From NCBI GenBank assembly GCA_020342025.1, contig CP070840.1, positions 1,761,610-1,771,565 of the forward strand: DNA of 9,956 nt, written 5' to 3'. The notes beneath the pieces are model-generated. The model worked only from the letters and a program-made list of their open reading frames with translations. It was not told where the DNA came from and did not search any database. Origin of the DNA: Deltaproteobacteria bacterium (GTDB lineage: Bacteria; Desulfobacterota; DSM-4660; Desulfatiglandales; HGW-15). Numbering within the stretch: the first letter of the stretch is position 1; every line of letters begins with the position of its first letter. Shown one piece after another: positions 1 to 6,886 of this stretch. The position numbers were made by a program, and so were the translations under genes.

Positions 1-753
1 CGGCCCTGGGTGGGTGGAAAGGACTTGATCCTCTTTACCTTGGGAGAACTGGGTACGGACAGTGCCGTCTATAGGGCACTGGAATTTGGGGGAGAGGTGA
101 TTGAAAAGCTCTCCATGGATCACAGGTTTTCAATGGCCAATATGGCCGTGGAGGCGGGTGCAAAGAATGGCATCGTGGAACCGGACGAGACCACTTCTCG
201 TTATGTGAAAGAGAGGTCCAACAGAGATCTATCACTGCTGGCGAGCGATCCAGGGGCAAACTATGAGAAGGTATTAGAGATAGGTGTGGATGACATTGAG
301 CCACAGGTGGCATTTCCCCATTCCCCGGATAATGTGCGCCCCATATCCCAGGTTGGGCAGGTTCCCCTGGATCAAGTCTTTATAGGGTCATGTACCAATG
401 GGCGGTTCGAAGACCTCATGGAGGCAGCAGGCGTTCTAAAGGGTAGGTCCGTGTCTAAAGGAACAAGGCTAATCGTGCTGCCCGGCTCCTCTCTCATCTA
501 CAAACAGGCCCTCCAAGAAGGGATTTTAGCAACACTGATCGAAGCGGGTGCCGTGATAGGTCCGGCCTGCTGCGGGCCCTGCTTGGGAGGCCACATGGGT
601 ATCCTGGCGGAAGGTGAAAGGGGGCTCTCCACGAGTAACAGGAACTTCATCGGCAGAATGGGGCATCCGAAAAGCGAGGTCTATTTGGCAAGCCCCCCAA
701 TAGCCGCTGCCTCCGCTGTCCTGGGAAGGATAGGATCTCCGGACGAGCTCTAA
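1..753 (+). CDS. leuC: 3-isopropylmalate dehydratase large subunit, 5'-truncated by window edge
   Basis: This is the C-terminal part (250 codons, of roughly 420 in the family) of an aconitase-superfamily large subunit. With LeuD it interconverts 2- and 3-isopropylmalate in leucine synthesis in the cytoplasm. The reading frame is open back to base 1, so a GTG near base 10 is internal and not the start. Visible family marks are GKDLIL, EFGGE and NMAVEAGAKNG, then the cluster-binding cysteines: one in FIGSCTNGR (codon at 391) and two in CGPCLGGH (codons at 571 and 580). STSNRNFIGRMG and the SPPIAAASA tail follow. The CGPCLGGHMG form is typical of the archaeal-type (HACN-like) LeuC rather than the enterobacterial form. 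leuD follows after 22 bp, which supports isopropylmalate over homoaconitate or aconitate as substrate. Homoaconitase specificity cannot be excluded from this subunit alone. Confidence 0.95.
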   Translation, partial: RPWVGGKDLILFTLGELGTDSAVYRALEFGGEVIEKLSMDHRFSMANMAVEAGAKNGIVEPDETTSRYVKERSNRDLSLLASDPGANYEKVLEIGVDDIEPQVAFPHSPDNVRPISQVGQVPLDQVFIGSCTNGRFEDLMEAAGVLKGRSVSKGTRLIVLPGSSLIYKQALQEGILATLIEAGAVIGPACCGPCLGGHMGILAEGERGLSTSNRNFIGRMGHPKSEVYLASPPIAAASAVLGRIGSPDEL

Positions 754-775
754 TCGAAAAAGGCTAGGTGAAGAG

Positions 776-1264
776 ATGATATTTAAAGGTAGAGTCTGGA
801 AATTCGGAGACCAGGTGGATACGGATTTGATCATACCTGCAAGGTTTCTGACCGTATCTGATGAAGAGGAACTTGCGAGAAATTGCTTTATTGATTTGAG
901 GCCTGACTTTGTGGATAAGGTTCAGGCTGGGGATGTCATCGTGGCCGGAAAAAATTTCGGTTGTGGGTCATCCAGAGAGCATGCCCCTTGGGCCATCAAG
1001 GGGGCCGGTATCCGGGCTATTATAGCGAAGAGTTTCGCCAGGATATTTTACAGAAATGCCTTCAACATAGGTCTTCCTCTCTTGGAATCTGATGAAGCCT
1101 CCGATGACCTTGTGGAAGGCGATCAGGTCTCCATCAATCTTGCAACAGGGGAAATAGTGAATGAGAACAAGGGCCAGCGTTTCTCGGCAAAACCGATCCC
1201 CGATTTTATGATGGATATCATTCAGGCTGGGGGATTGGTGAATCAGATTAAAAATAGAAAATGA
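776..1264 (+). CDS. leuD: 3-isopropylmalate dehydratase small subunit (archaeal-type)
   Basis: This 162-residue protein is the swivel-domain partner of LeuC and is needed for isopropylmalate isomerisation. Its length and sequence match the short archaeal-type LeuD family rather than the roughly 200-residue enterobacterial form. Motifs include [16 protein letters not shown] near the N-terminus, the hallmark [15 protein letters not shown] at about residues 60-75, and [20 protein letters not shown]. The substrate-specificity loop reads ARFLTV; homoaconitase small subunits usually have an Arg after the aromatic-Leu pair, and here there is a Thr, which fits isopropylmalate. The ATG at 776 has a modest purine-rich stretch (AGGTGAAGAG) just before it. 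The gene lies 22 bp after leuC, so the two are almost certainly cotranscribed and made as a heterodimer. Confidence 0.96.
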   Translation: MIFKGRVWKFGDQVDTDLIIPARFLTVSDEEELARNCFIDLRPDFVDKVQAGDVIVAGKNFGCGSSREHAPWAIKGAGIRAIIAKSFARIFYRNAFNIGLPLLESDEASDDLVEGDQVSINLATGEIVNENKGQRFSAKPIPDFMMDIIQAGGLVNQIKNRK

Positions 1265-1279
1265 TCATTCCTCAACCGA

Positions 1280-1327
1280 GGGGCAATCCTCTCCTCAGAA
1301 AGGAGCCCATGCCCCTTGTCTTGTTTT
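1280..1327 (+). terminator. Hairpin between leuD and leuB, possible attenuator or weak terminator
   Basis: GGGGCA (1280-1285) pairs with TGCCCC (1310-1315). Inside it CTCCT (1291-1295 region) pairs with AGGAG (1301-1305) around a CAGAA-type loop. The hairpin is followed by a T-rich run, TTGTCTTGTTTT. The stem has an internal loop and the T run is interrupted, so full termination is unlikely. Partial termination or a processing/stability element between leuCD and leuB is more plausible. Confidence 0.45.
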
Positions 1328-1390
1328 ATCAATGTATCTAATCTCTGATCAGGCACCAAGAAACACTTTCTTATTTTAGAGGGCTTAATT

Positions 1391-2449
1391 ATGGGAAAAA
1401 AATACAACATTGCTGTAATTCCAGGAGATGGAACAGGACCCGAAGTGGTGGCAGAAGGGATAAAGGCACTCAAAGCCATATCCCAAAAGTGCGGCCTCCA
1501 AATGGCGCTCCAGGAGTTTGACATAGGGGGAGAAAAATATCTGAAAGATGGAAACCTGCTGCCAGACGAGATTCTAGATGAATTAAAGAAGAAGGATGCC
1601 ATTTACCTGGGTGCCATAGGCCATCCCGACGTGGCGCCAGGCATCCTTGAGAGGGGGATACTCCTCAAAATGCGCTTTGAATTGGATCTCTACATCAACC
1701 TAAGGCCGGTTGTGCTTTTACCCGGCGCGGAGACGCCTCTCAAGGACAAAGGTCCTGAGGATATTGATTTTGTTGTCGTCCGAGAGAATACAGAAGGGCT
1801 ATATGGGGGCAGCGGTGGATTTTTTAAAAGAGGAAGTCCAGATGAGATGGCCATTCAGGAATCCATTAATACAAGAAAAGGGGTGGAACGCTGTATCCGT
1901 TATGCCTTTGACATCTGCAAAAGGAGAAACAAGAAAAGGCTTCTCACATTGTGTGGGAAAAACAACGTTCTAACCTATGAGTCGGATCTCTGGCAGAGAA
2001 GTTTTGAGGAAGTGCACAAGGAGTATCAGGACATTACAATAGGCTATCAACATGTTGATGCCCTATGCATGTGGATGATCAAGAATCCAGAACAATTCGA
2101 TGTCATCGTGACCAACAACATGTTTGGGGATATCATCACGGATATCGGCGCCATTATCCAAGGTGGCCTTGGGATTGCTGCAGGGGGAAATATCAATCCT
2201 CAGGGTACCTCCATGTTTGAGCCCATAGGGGGTTCTGCGCCAAAGTACACCGGACTGAACTTGATTAACCCGATGGGAGCCATTTCTGCGGCGCAGATGA
2301 TGGTGGACTATTTGGGAGAGGAAGAGGCGGCCGGGGTTCTCCTCGAGGCCATTAAGAAGGTGGTAAAGAACGATCTGGAAAGTCTGGAAGCAGGGAAGAT
2401 GGGTTATGGAACGAAGGAGGTTGGGGATTTGGTTGTAGGTTATATTTGA
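1391..2449 (+). CDS. leuB: 3-isopropylmalate dehydrogenase-like enzyme (LeuB family)
   Basis: This 352-residue protein belongs to the isocitrate/isopropylmalate dehydrogenase family and most likely oxidatively decarboxylates 3-isopropylmalate after LeuCD. The N-terminal IPGDGTGPE is the family opening. The substrate loop ERGILLKMRFELDLYINLRP (87-106) has LeuB-like Leu at 91-92, Arg95 and Arg105. Arg131 and Tyr138 lie in RENTEGLYGG, and Lys190, Asp223, Asp247 and Asp251 match the catalytic and metal-binding set. The cofactor loop EPIGGSAPKYTG is unusual: classical NAD-dependent LeuB has HGSAPD-I, whereas Lys285-Tyr286 here matches the Lys-Tyr pair of NADP-dependent isocitrate dehydrogenase. 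A GAGGG sequence precedes the ATG by 7 bp. Placement after leuCD argues for LeuB; isocitrate or tartrate dehydrogenase activity is a less likely alternative. Confidence 0.88.
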   Translation: MGKKYNIAVIPGDGTGPEVVAEGIKALKAISQKCGLQMALQEFDIGGEKYLKDGNLLPDEILDELKKKDAIYLGAIGHPDVAPGILERGILLKMRFELDLYINLRPVVLLPGAETPLKDKGPEDIDFVVVRENTEGLYGGSGGFFKRGSPDEMAIQESINTRKGVERCIRYAFDICKRRNKKRLLTLCGKNNVLTYESDLWQRSFEEVHKEYQDITIGYQHVDALCMWMIKNPEQFDVIVTNNMFGDIITDIGAIIQGGLGIAAGGNINPQGTSMFEPIGGSAPKYTGLNLINPMGAISAAQMMVDYLGEEEAAGVLLEAIKKVVKNDLESLEAGKMGYGTKEVGDLVVGYI

Positions 2450-2612
2450 TGCCCTCGAGATTCCACAATGCAGCCAGGGCTTCGTAATTTCCAAAACGCT
2501 CTCGCTTTTCGAAGATTCCGTTTTCGGGGACTGAGCTCAGCCGGTGAAATAATGGCTTAATGTTCACGCCGGTAATGGAAGTGGGTTGGTGTAGTCTGAG
2601 GCCACCCCCCTT
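2450..2612. other. Intergenic stretch without a recognisable gene
   Basis: This is the left half of the 324-bp gap between leuB and the methyltransferase-like gene. It holds a weak GCCCT/AGGGC pairing just after leuB (2451-2455 with 2476-2480), without a convincing T run, and a perfect 10-bp palindrome CTGAGCTCAG (2531-2540). I see no supported coding sequence or RNA gene. The right half of the gap is the inverted-repeat element described separately. Confidence 0.6.
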
Positions 2613-2770
2613 TTCTCAAGGCGATATCTAGTACCTTAGGGACGGTGGTCCAATATTTGGGGTTTAACTGAGCGAGAAGAAGACTCCCAGGCGTTCTGGG
2701 GGGTGAACCCCAAATATTTGACCACGGCGGAATACGGTGGAATTTCTTTTGAGATATCGCCTTTCGAGAA
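2613..2770. repeat. Nested imperfect inverted repeat (MITE-like or structured leader)
   Basis: There are three tiers of inverted symmetry about one centre. The outer arms are AAGGCGATATCT (2618-2629) and AGATATCGCCTT (2752-2763), a perfect 12 bp, extended by TTCTC (2613-2617) with GAGAA (2766-2770). The middle arms are 2645-2666 and 2704-2725, sharing GTGGTC, one mismatch, then AATATTTGGGGTT. The centre is CCCAG (2686-2690), a 5-nt loop and CTGGG (2696-2700). The segments between outer and middle arms do not match, and the right one contains a 10-bp tandem (ACGGCGGAAT, ACGGTGGAAT at 2724-2743). The element ends 3 bp before the first possible start of the next gene. It could be a non-autonomous transposon remnant or a structured 5' leader; no transposase is present. 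Confidence 0.7.
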
Positions 2771-2773
2771 TGG

Positions 2774-3475
2774 GTGTACCCTCATCCCATGAGCGCCTAT
2801 GGGACTGATGCAAATCAGGGTCCTCTGGGCCCGAATTCTTTACTAAGTTCTAAGATGAATCCAGAATCACACTTCGAAATCGGATATACGCCTGAAATAA
2901 GATGGTTGAAGATGCTGAGCGAGTATCTGCCTAAATGCAATGTTCCGTTATGTGAGAATCCCAGCGTTCTTAACATAGGCTGTGGGAACAATGTAAAATG
3001 GAACTACCTTGGGGTGGCGCTTTACCTGGCAAATCAGGGATTAGGTGTGCCCAATTATGTGGGGGTAGACATCAAAGAGGGGGCCTTTGCTGAAGCAAAA
3101 GAAACATTGAATGGACTTGTAAGTTTTGTGGTTGGCGATGCGCAGGACCTAACAGGTTTCCTGACAGGCACATATCAACTCGCTATTGTTGAACACCCGA
3201 ATCTCGCCACATCTCCTGAAGGACCTAAGGTATGGCAAAAAATATTTCGGGAAACGTCAAAGCTATTAGATGTGGACGGAGCCGTTATTCTCACAAGCTT
3301 TTGGCTGAATGATCACATGCCTGCCCAGGTGGCCTTAGAGCGGGCTGGATATGATATCGTTTTTAACGGAAAGAATAAATTCCCTGGAAAGAGGTTTGAC
3401 ACGGCCACGAATGGAGAACCATGTGAATTTGATAAGTATATAATCGTGGCGAAAAAGGACTCTTGTTCAAATTAG
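2774..3475 (+). CDS. Class I SAM-dependent methyltransferase-like protein
   Basis: The 233-codon frame has a Rossmann methyltransferase layout. VLNIGCGNN (65-73) is the glycine-rich SAM-binding motif I. YVGVDIKEG (about 95-103) ends the second strand with Asp99, the expected ribose-binding acid. GDAQDL (121-126) is the adenine-binding region, and IVEHPN (138-143) sits where motif IV usually lies. The C-terminal part (GAVILTSFW and beyond) fits the later strands. I do not recognise a specific substrate family. The start is uncertain: GTG 2774, ATG 2789 or ATG 2855 (residue 28) are all in frame, and none has a clear Shine-Dalgarno sequence. The first lies against the inverted repeat. The conserved fold begins well after residue 28, so the shortest form remains possible. 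A nitrilase-family gene follows 15 bp after the stop. Confidence 0.75.
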   Translation: MYPHPMSAYGTDANQGPLGPNSLLSSKMNPESHFEIGYTPEIRWLKMLSEYLPKCNVPLCENPSVLNIGCGNNVKWNYLGVALYLANQGLGVPNYVGVDIKEGAFAEAKETLNGLVSFVVGDAQDLTGFLTGTYQLAIVEHPNLATSPEGPKVWQKIFRETSKLLDVDGAVILTSFWLNDHMPAQVALERAGYDIVFNGKNKFPGKRFDTATNGEPCEFDKYIIVAKKDSCSN

Positions 3476-3490
3476 CGGAATCAAATAAGC

Positions 3491-4339
3491 ATGGTGTACG
3501 ATGAGGAGAGGATGAGGAATCTCAAGATTGCTGCTGTTTGCATGAATTCCAAGGCGGGTGAAATAGCGAGAAACCTGGACCGGACAGAGGCATTCGTATC
3601 AAGGGCGTCAGATTTGGGGGCTCATTTAATCTGCTTTCCCGAGCTTTCCCTAACCGGTTATGTGCTTAGCGACCCTGTAAGAGTCTATAGTGATGTGCGA
3701 CCGGATCAAATTCTTGAAAGGGTTTCAAGGATGGCCCAGGAAAAGGGCCTGATCATCATCGCCGGCCTCATAGAGATGGCAGACGGGGAAAAGCCTTTTA
3801 TCAGTCAGGTGGCGGTAGGTCCCGAAGGGTTGCTCGGCATTCATAGGAAAAGTCACCTTTCACCCAAGGAAAAGGAAATATACCGGGCCGGCGAGGAGAT
3901 CCACGTCTTTTGCCATGGAGACACGATCTTTGGGGTTCAACTCTGTTACGAGGCCCACTTCCCTGAAATCAGCACGGTGATGGCCCTCAAGGGTGCAGAG
4001 ATTATCTTCATGCCCCATGCCTCTCCGCGAGGAAACCCGCGAGAGAAACTCCGGAGCTGGCTAAGACATCTTCCAAGCCGGGCCTTTGATAATGCCCTTT
4101 TTGTTGTGGCCTGCAATCAGGTGGGAAAGACTGGGGAAGGGTTTAATTTTCCTGGGGTGGTGGTGGCACTAAGTCCTGCGGGAAACGTCATGGCAAAATA
4201 TGTGGGAACTCATGAGGAGATGCTCTTGGTAGACTTGCAAAGTGATGAAATAGAGGAAATACGAAAACATAAGATGGCGTATTTCATTCCCCATCGAAGG
4301 CCGGAACTCTACACAGAACTGAGTGCCAAGTCTCGTTAA
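3491..4339 (+). CDS. Carbon-nitrogen hydrolase (nitrilase superfamily)
   Basis: The 282-codon frame carries the Glu-Lys-Cys triad of the nitrilase/amidase superfamily: Glu51 in CFPELSLTGY, Lys120 in HRKSHLSPKE and Cys152 in QLCYEAHFPE. The length and the order of motifs fit a single-domain cytoplasmic amidase, such as an N-carbamoyl, omega-amidase or aliphatic amide hydrolase. The substrate cannot be told from sequence. ATG 3512 (residue 8) is an equally plausible start. It is directly preceded by purine-rich GAGGAGAGG, and the family's usual first strand (KIAAVCMN) begins just after it; the ATG at 3491 has no good ribosome site. The stop codon sits in a small CTCGT/ACGAG hairpin (4332-4344). 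The gene probably shares a transcript with the preceding methyltransferase-like gene. Confidence 0.88.
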   Translation: MVYDEERMRNLKIAAVCMNSKAGEIARNLDRTEAFVSRASDLGAHLICFPELSLTGYVLSDPVRVYSDVRPDQILERVSRMAQEKGLIIIAGLIEMADGEKPFISQVAVGPEGLLGIHRKSHLSPKEKEIYRAGEEIHVFCHGDTIFGVQLCYEAHFPEISTVMALKGAEIIFMPHASPRGNPREKLRSWLRHLPSRAFDNALFVVACNQVGKTGEGFNFPGVVVALSPAGNVMAKYVGTHEEMLLVDLQSDEIEEIRKHKMAYFIPHRRPELYTELSAKSR

Positions 4340-4461
4340 ACGAGGTCCACACACGGCGGGATGCGAACGATGATCAGGAACAGATGACGGTTTAGTCCAA
4401 TAAAGGAACACTTGCCATCTGGGCAAGCTCAGAGTTCAGTGGCTTTGCCAAAAAGCCTCGT
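4340..4461. other. Convergent intergenic region with short perfect hairpins
   Basis: No gene is supported in this part of the 474-bp gap. Two small perfect stem-loops are visible. CTTGCC (4411-4416) pairs with GGCAAG (4422-4427), and GGCTTT (4441-4446) pairs with AAAGCC (4452-4457). Each has a 6-bp stem and 5-nt loop. Neither is followed by a T run, so they are not convincing terminators. Confidence 0.5.
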
Positions 4462-4622
4462 AGTAAATTCGAAGCATGAAATCCTAAATCCGAAGCAAAT
4501 CCAAATGACCGAAGTTGAAATGACCGAAACAGTCGAATGTTGCATTTTGAAATTTTCATGTTTTGAAAATTTGAACATTCGGAATTCGAATTTGTTTCGA
4601 TATTCGAATTTCGGATTTGAGA
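4462..4622. repeat. AT-rich imperfect palindromic intergenic repeat
   Basis: The segment is built from short words such as AATTCGAA, AAATCCGAA and CAAATG. Its two halves are inverted copies: the left arm (about 4485-4525) resembles the reverse complement of the right arm (about 4575-4620), sharing CGAA(G/A)CAAAT(C/T)C and CCGAA(G/T)GTT-type blocks. Base composition is far more AT-rich than the flanking genes. From memory, similar AATTCGAA/CAAATGACC-rich palindromic repeats occur dispersed in many environmental Desulfobacterota and Planctomycetes genomes and are often mis-annotated as small proteins. I could not check copy number here. Confidence 0.65.
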
Positions 4623-4737
4623 TACTTTCCTATAAATCATCCCCTTTCGAGGGATAAAACAATGCCGGGTCCTTTGGGCCTCCGGCGCGTAGAGCCCGGA
4701 TTATTTGCTCACGGCCTCAAAAGGGGAGATCAGAAGG

Positions 4738-4779
4738 AAAAAGGCACATGGAGAGCATGGCTCTCGTTGTGCCTTTTTT
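4738..4779. terminator. Strong bidirectional Rho-independent terminator
   Basis: AAAAAGGCACA (4738-4748) pairs with TGTGCCTTTTT (4768-4778). After a 2x2 internal loop, GAGAGC (4751-4756) pairs with GCTCTC (4760-4765) around an ATG triloop. The A run on the left and the T run on the right allow termination in either direction. It lies 35 bp downstream of the dsrC stop on the minus strand, and downstream of the nitrilase gene on the plus strand, which is the right place to separate two converging transcripts. Confidence 0.88.
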
Positions 4780-4813
4780 ATGCTCGGAAACTTAGAATAC
4801 GTGACACAGAGTA

Positions 4814-5131
4814 TTAGACGCAGCCCGTGGGTTTGGGCAGACCAGCCATCTTACAGGCGCCTTTGCCCGGGCCAGAGGGGAACAACTCGTAGATGTATTT
4901 GAGTTTGAAACCGGTCACCTTAGACAGGATCCTGACCATAGGTGCAATACCGTTCTTTTTGTAATAGTCCTGAAGGACCTCGATGATCTTATGATGCTCG
5001 TCCGTAAGTTCCTCGATCCCTTCCGTCTGCTTTACGTGCCTCACCCAGCTCTCATTCCAGTTATTGAAATCATCGATGAAACCGTCTTCATCCACATTAA
5101 AAGTGTTTCCTTCAAACTCTACTGTTGGCAT
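4814..5131 (-). CDS. dsrC: DsrC, sulfur-carrier protein of dissimilatory sulfite reduction
   Basis: This 105-residue DsrC/TusE-family protein has both redox cysteines of true DsrC in its flexible C-terminal arm. Cys93 lies in GKGACKMAG and Cys104 is the penultimate residue in PTGCV, the standard 10-residue separation. In this family sulfite-derived sulfur leaves DsrAB as a trisulfide bridging these two cysteines, which is then reduced by membrane complexes such as DsrMKJOP. The N-terminal VEFEGNTFNVDEDGF and the GIAPMVRILSK and KYIYELFPSGPGKGA segments are typical, and the length is usual. A GGAGG sequence (5141-5145, minus strand) lies 9 bp before the ATG. The gene is 94 bp downstream of dsrN and has its own strong promoter. 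Loss of either cysteine would have pointed to TusE, so the DsrC call is firm. Confidence 0.97.
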   Translation of the reverse strand: MPTVEFEGNTFNVDEDGFIDDFNNWNESWVRHVKQTEGIEELTDEHHKIIEVLQDYYKKNGIAPMVRILSKVTGFKLKYIYELFPSGPGKGACKMAGLPKPTGCV

Positions 5132-5200
5132 GTTTAAAAACCTCCTTCATCATTGATTATCTTTAGTGATTTTAGTAACTTATAATACAAGAAGTATATT

Positions 5201-5229
5201 TGTATAACTTATATTTTTCATATTGTCAA
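5201..5229 (-). promoter_or_regulatory. Near-consensus sigma-70 promoter for dsrC
   Basis: Read on the minus strand, TTGACA (5224-5229) is followed by exactly 17 bp and TATACA (5201-5206). The -35 box contains the TGA stop of dsrN. The expected start near 5195 gives a leader of about 60 nt ending in the GGAGG ribosome site of dsrC. The surrounding sequence is strongly AT-rich. This would let dsrC be made well above dsrN, as expected for an abundant carrier protein. Confidence 0.8.
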
Positions 5230-6659
5230 TCCCTCTTTTTGCGATCTTGTAAAAAATTTCTCTTTTCGTAGCTTTTGGTTGAAAGTGCTGCATTGAAAAG
5301 GCTTTTCCCCCACAATGTGTTACCTGTCGCGTGGAGATGAGTATATGTGGCTAACAAATTTTTCTTGACCAATCCATCTCTTTCTCCATCGAGACCGCGT
5401 CCCCGGTGCACCTTAAAAACAGAATGGATGTTCTGTCCCCCACCAATCAATGGTCTGGAGTAATGGAATTCGTGTCCTTTCAAGGTTTCCCCTACAGGGT
5501 AGTATGGGTTTTGCCCTGTCACCTCAAGGATCGTGTACCCATGACCCTGGGGCGTTTTCTCCATCACGCATGTTATGGGCAGGGCCCCCACCATGGGGTA
5601 GGTTTTATCCTCCACTAAAAGACTTTCAGCCAGATACATCAATCCACCACACTCCGCATAGACAGCTAATCCCATCTCTATTCTATTTTTCAAGGAGTTC
5701 CTGAACGTGCCATTATCGGCCAGGGCCTCTGCCTGGGTTTCAGGAAACCCGCCTCCTATATAAAGGGCATCCAGATCAGGGAGTTCTTTTGCCTCCAAGG
5801 AATCCACTTGCACCAGGATCGCTCCCAAGTCTTTCAATAGCTCCAGATTCTCCGGGTAATAGAACCAGAAGGACCTGTCCCGGATGACGCCAATTCTGGG
5901 AGGATCACCATTAAAATAGCCAGATGGACCCGTCTCCTGTTGCTGATCAATTCTATCCAAGGGCTCAACCTGGCGAGAGAGTCTCCAAATGGTCTCTAGA
6001 TCCAGGTTGTCCTCAACCACAGACCTTACCCAGGTGATCGCCTTTTGAGCCTGCCCCCTTTCCTGATAGGGGACAAGCCCCATATGCCTCTCAGGGAAAA
6101 GCCCTCCCTTCAGTTTGGGGACTGATCCTAAAACAGGTAGATCACAATACCGTTCAATGGAATTCCTTATGAGGGTCTCCTGACGCGGCCCAGCCACCCT
6201 GTTCAGAATCACTCCAATGAGTTTTAAATCCGGATCAAATCTCTGGCAGCCCATTATGATGGCTGCCACGGTTCGGGTGGCCATGGTCACATCCGCGATG
6301 ATAATGACAGGCGTCTTTAACAACTTCCCCAATTCCGCCGTGCTGTAAGATCCGTTCTCATCAAAGCCATCAAAAAGACCTCGGTTGCCTTCAATGATGG
6401 ATATATCCGCGTCGGTTGAATGGGAGACAAAGGACTGAGTAATTTGAGTGGGGGTCATCAAGAAGGGATCCAGGTTATGGCAAGATCGCCCTGCGGCAAG
6501 CGCCAGCCACCCGGAATCGATAAAGTCAGGGCCTTTCTTAAAGGGGGCGACCCTGTAAGCCTTTTTGCGCCAGGCTGCGGTCAGCCCCAACGATAAGATG
6601 GTCTTTCCGGAGCCCCCTCTCAAGGCGGCAATGATTATGCGTGGTAAAGTATCGAGCAT
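5226..6659 (-). CDS. dsrN: DsrN, CbiA-like glutamine-dependent siroheme amidase
   Basis: This protein, about 477 residues long, is homologous to cobyrinate a,c-diamide synthase. The N-terminal ATPase domain has the P-loop ALRGGSGKT at residues 12-20 and EGNRGLFDG near 90-98. The C-terminal class I glutamine amidotransferase domain has the nucleophile Cys337 in YAECGGLMYL, a GHEFHYS motif near 395-401 and the His in THLHA near 440-443. In dsr loci this family is called DsrN and is thought to amidate siroheme to siroamide, the cofactor of DsrAB. Proximity to dsrC and dsrAB favours that over cobalamin synthesis, and no cob/cbi genes are in view. I chose ATG 6659 because the family begins shortly before the P-loop; an in-frame TTG at 6695 would add 12 residues. 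Neither has a clear Shine-Dalgarno sequence. Confidence 0.88.
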   Translation of the reverse strand: MLDTLPRIIIAALRGGSGKTILSLGLTAAWRKKAYRVAPFKKGPDFIDSGWLALAAGRSCHNLDPFLMTPTQITQSFVSHSTDADISIIEGNRGLFDGFDENGSYSTAELGKLLKTPVIIIADVTMATRTVAAIIMGCQRFDPDLKLIGVILNRVAGPRQETLIRNSIERYCDLPVLGSVPKLKGGLFPERHMGLVPYQERGQAQKAITWVRSVVEDNLDLETIWRLSRQVEPLDRIDQQQETGPSGYFNGDPPRIGVIRDRSFWFYYPENLELLKDLGAILVQVDSLEAKELPDLDALYIGGGFPETQAEALADNGTFRNSLKNRIEMGLAVYAECGGLMYLAESLLVEDKTYPMVGALPITCVMEKTPQGHGYTILEVTGQNPYYPVGETLKGHEFHYSRPLIGGGQNIHSVFKVHRGRGLDGERDGLVKKNLLATYTHLHATGNTLWGKSLFNAALSTKSYEKRNFLQDRKKRD

Positions 6660-6852
6660 GATTTTACGGAACGGCCACTGGCATAGTCTCGGCAATATAT
6701 GTGATCAAATTCTGTTTCCCAGGGGACTTGAAATGGCGCCCCCCGGACCGCGAGCACCTAGAAATTGGCACTTCTATACTGTCAAGAAAATATAAAATAT
6801 TCCAAGTAATAATAACATGAAATAATACGATTCTTTTAATATGATTTTTTTA
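6660..6852. other. dsrN upstream half of the divergent region
   Basis: The part next to dsrN is GC-rich (GGCGCCCCCCGG near 6735) and then becomes very AT-rich from about 6775. The only dsrN-facing promoter sign is a minus-strand TTGACA (6780-6785). The sequence 17-18 bp further on (TCTAGG) is a poor -10, so no dsrN promoter is assigned. No gene is seen. Confidence 0.5.
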
Positions 6853-6882
6853 TTGACAACTTCCAGTGATTCTGAGTATAGA
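6853..6882 (+). promoter_or_regulatory. Predicted dsrA promoter
   Basis: TTGACA (6853-6858), an 18-bp spacer and TATAGA (6877-6882) lie within AT-rich DNA facing dsrA. The start would be near 6889, giving a leader of about 225 nt. A second TATAAT (6915-6920) lacks a -35 at usual spacing and could serve only with an activator. Confidence 0.65.
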
Positions 6883-6886
6883 TTTA

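Noticed and set aside
2451..2480. GCCCT/AGGGC pairing after leuB as a terminator
   Set aside because: It has only 5 bp with a 20-nt loop and no proper T run.
4332..4457. Small perfect hairpins around the nitrilase gene stop and downstream as terminators or as a CRISPR-like array
   Set aside because: The stems are short, differ in sequence, lack T runs and are not regularly spaced repeats.
4412..4657. An 81-codon plus-strand frame in the convergent intergenic region, and a similar minus-strand frame
   Set aside because: It is rich in Asn, Ser, Phe and Ile because it reads through the AT-rich palindromic repeat. There is no ribosome site or family match, and the same repeat gives frames on both strands.
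4617..4902. Two short plus-strand frames across the terminator and dsrC 3' end
   Set aside because: They run through a strong terminator hairpin and antisense to dsrC and show no protein-family features.
5226..6695. cbiA for cobalamin synthesis as the role of the CbiA-like gene, and TTG 6695 as its start
   Set aside because: No other cobalamin genes are in view and the gene sits between dsrC and dsrA, which fits DsrN. The TTG has no ribosome site, and the ATG at 6659 places the P-loop at the usual distance.
6756..6785. A minus-strand TTGACA as a dsrN promoter
   Set aside because: The sequence at 17-18 bp spacing (TCTAGG) is a poor -10 and no alternative fits, so a promoter cannot be supported.
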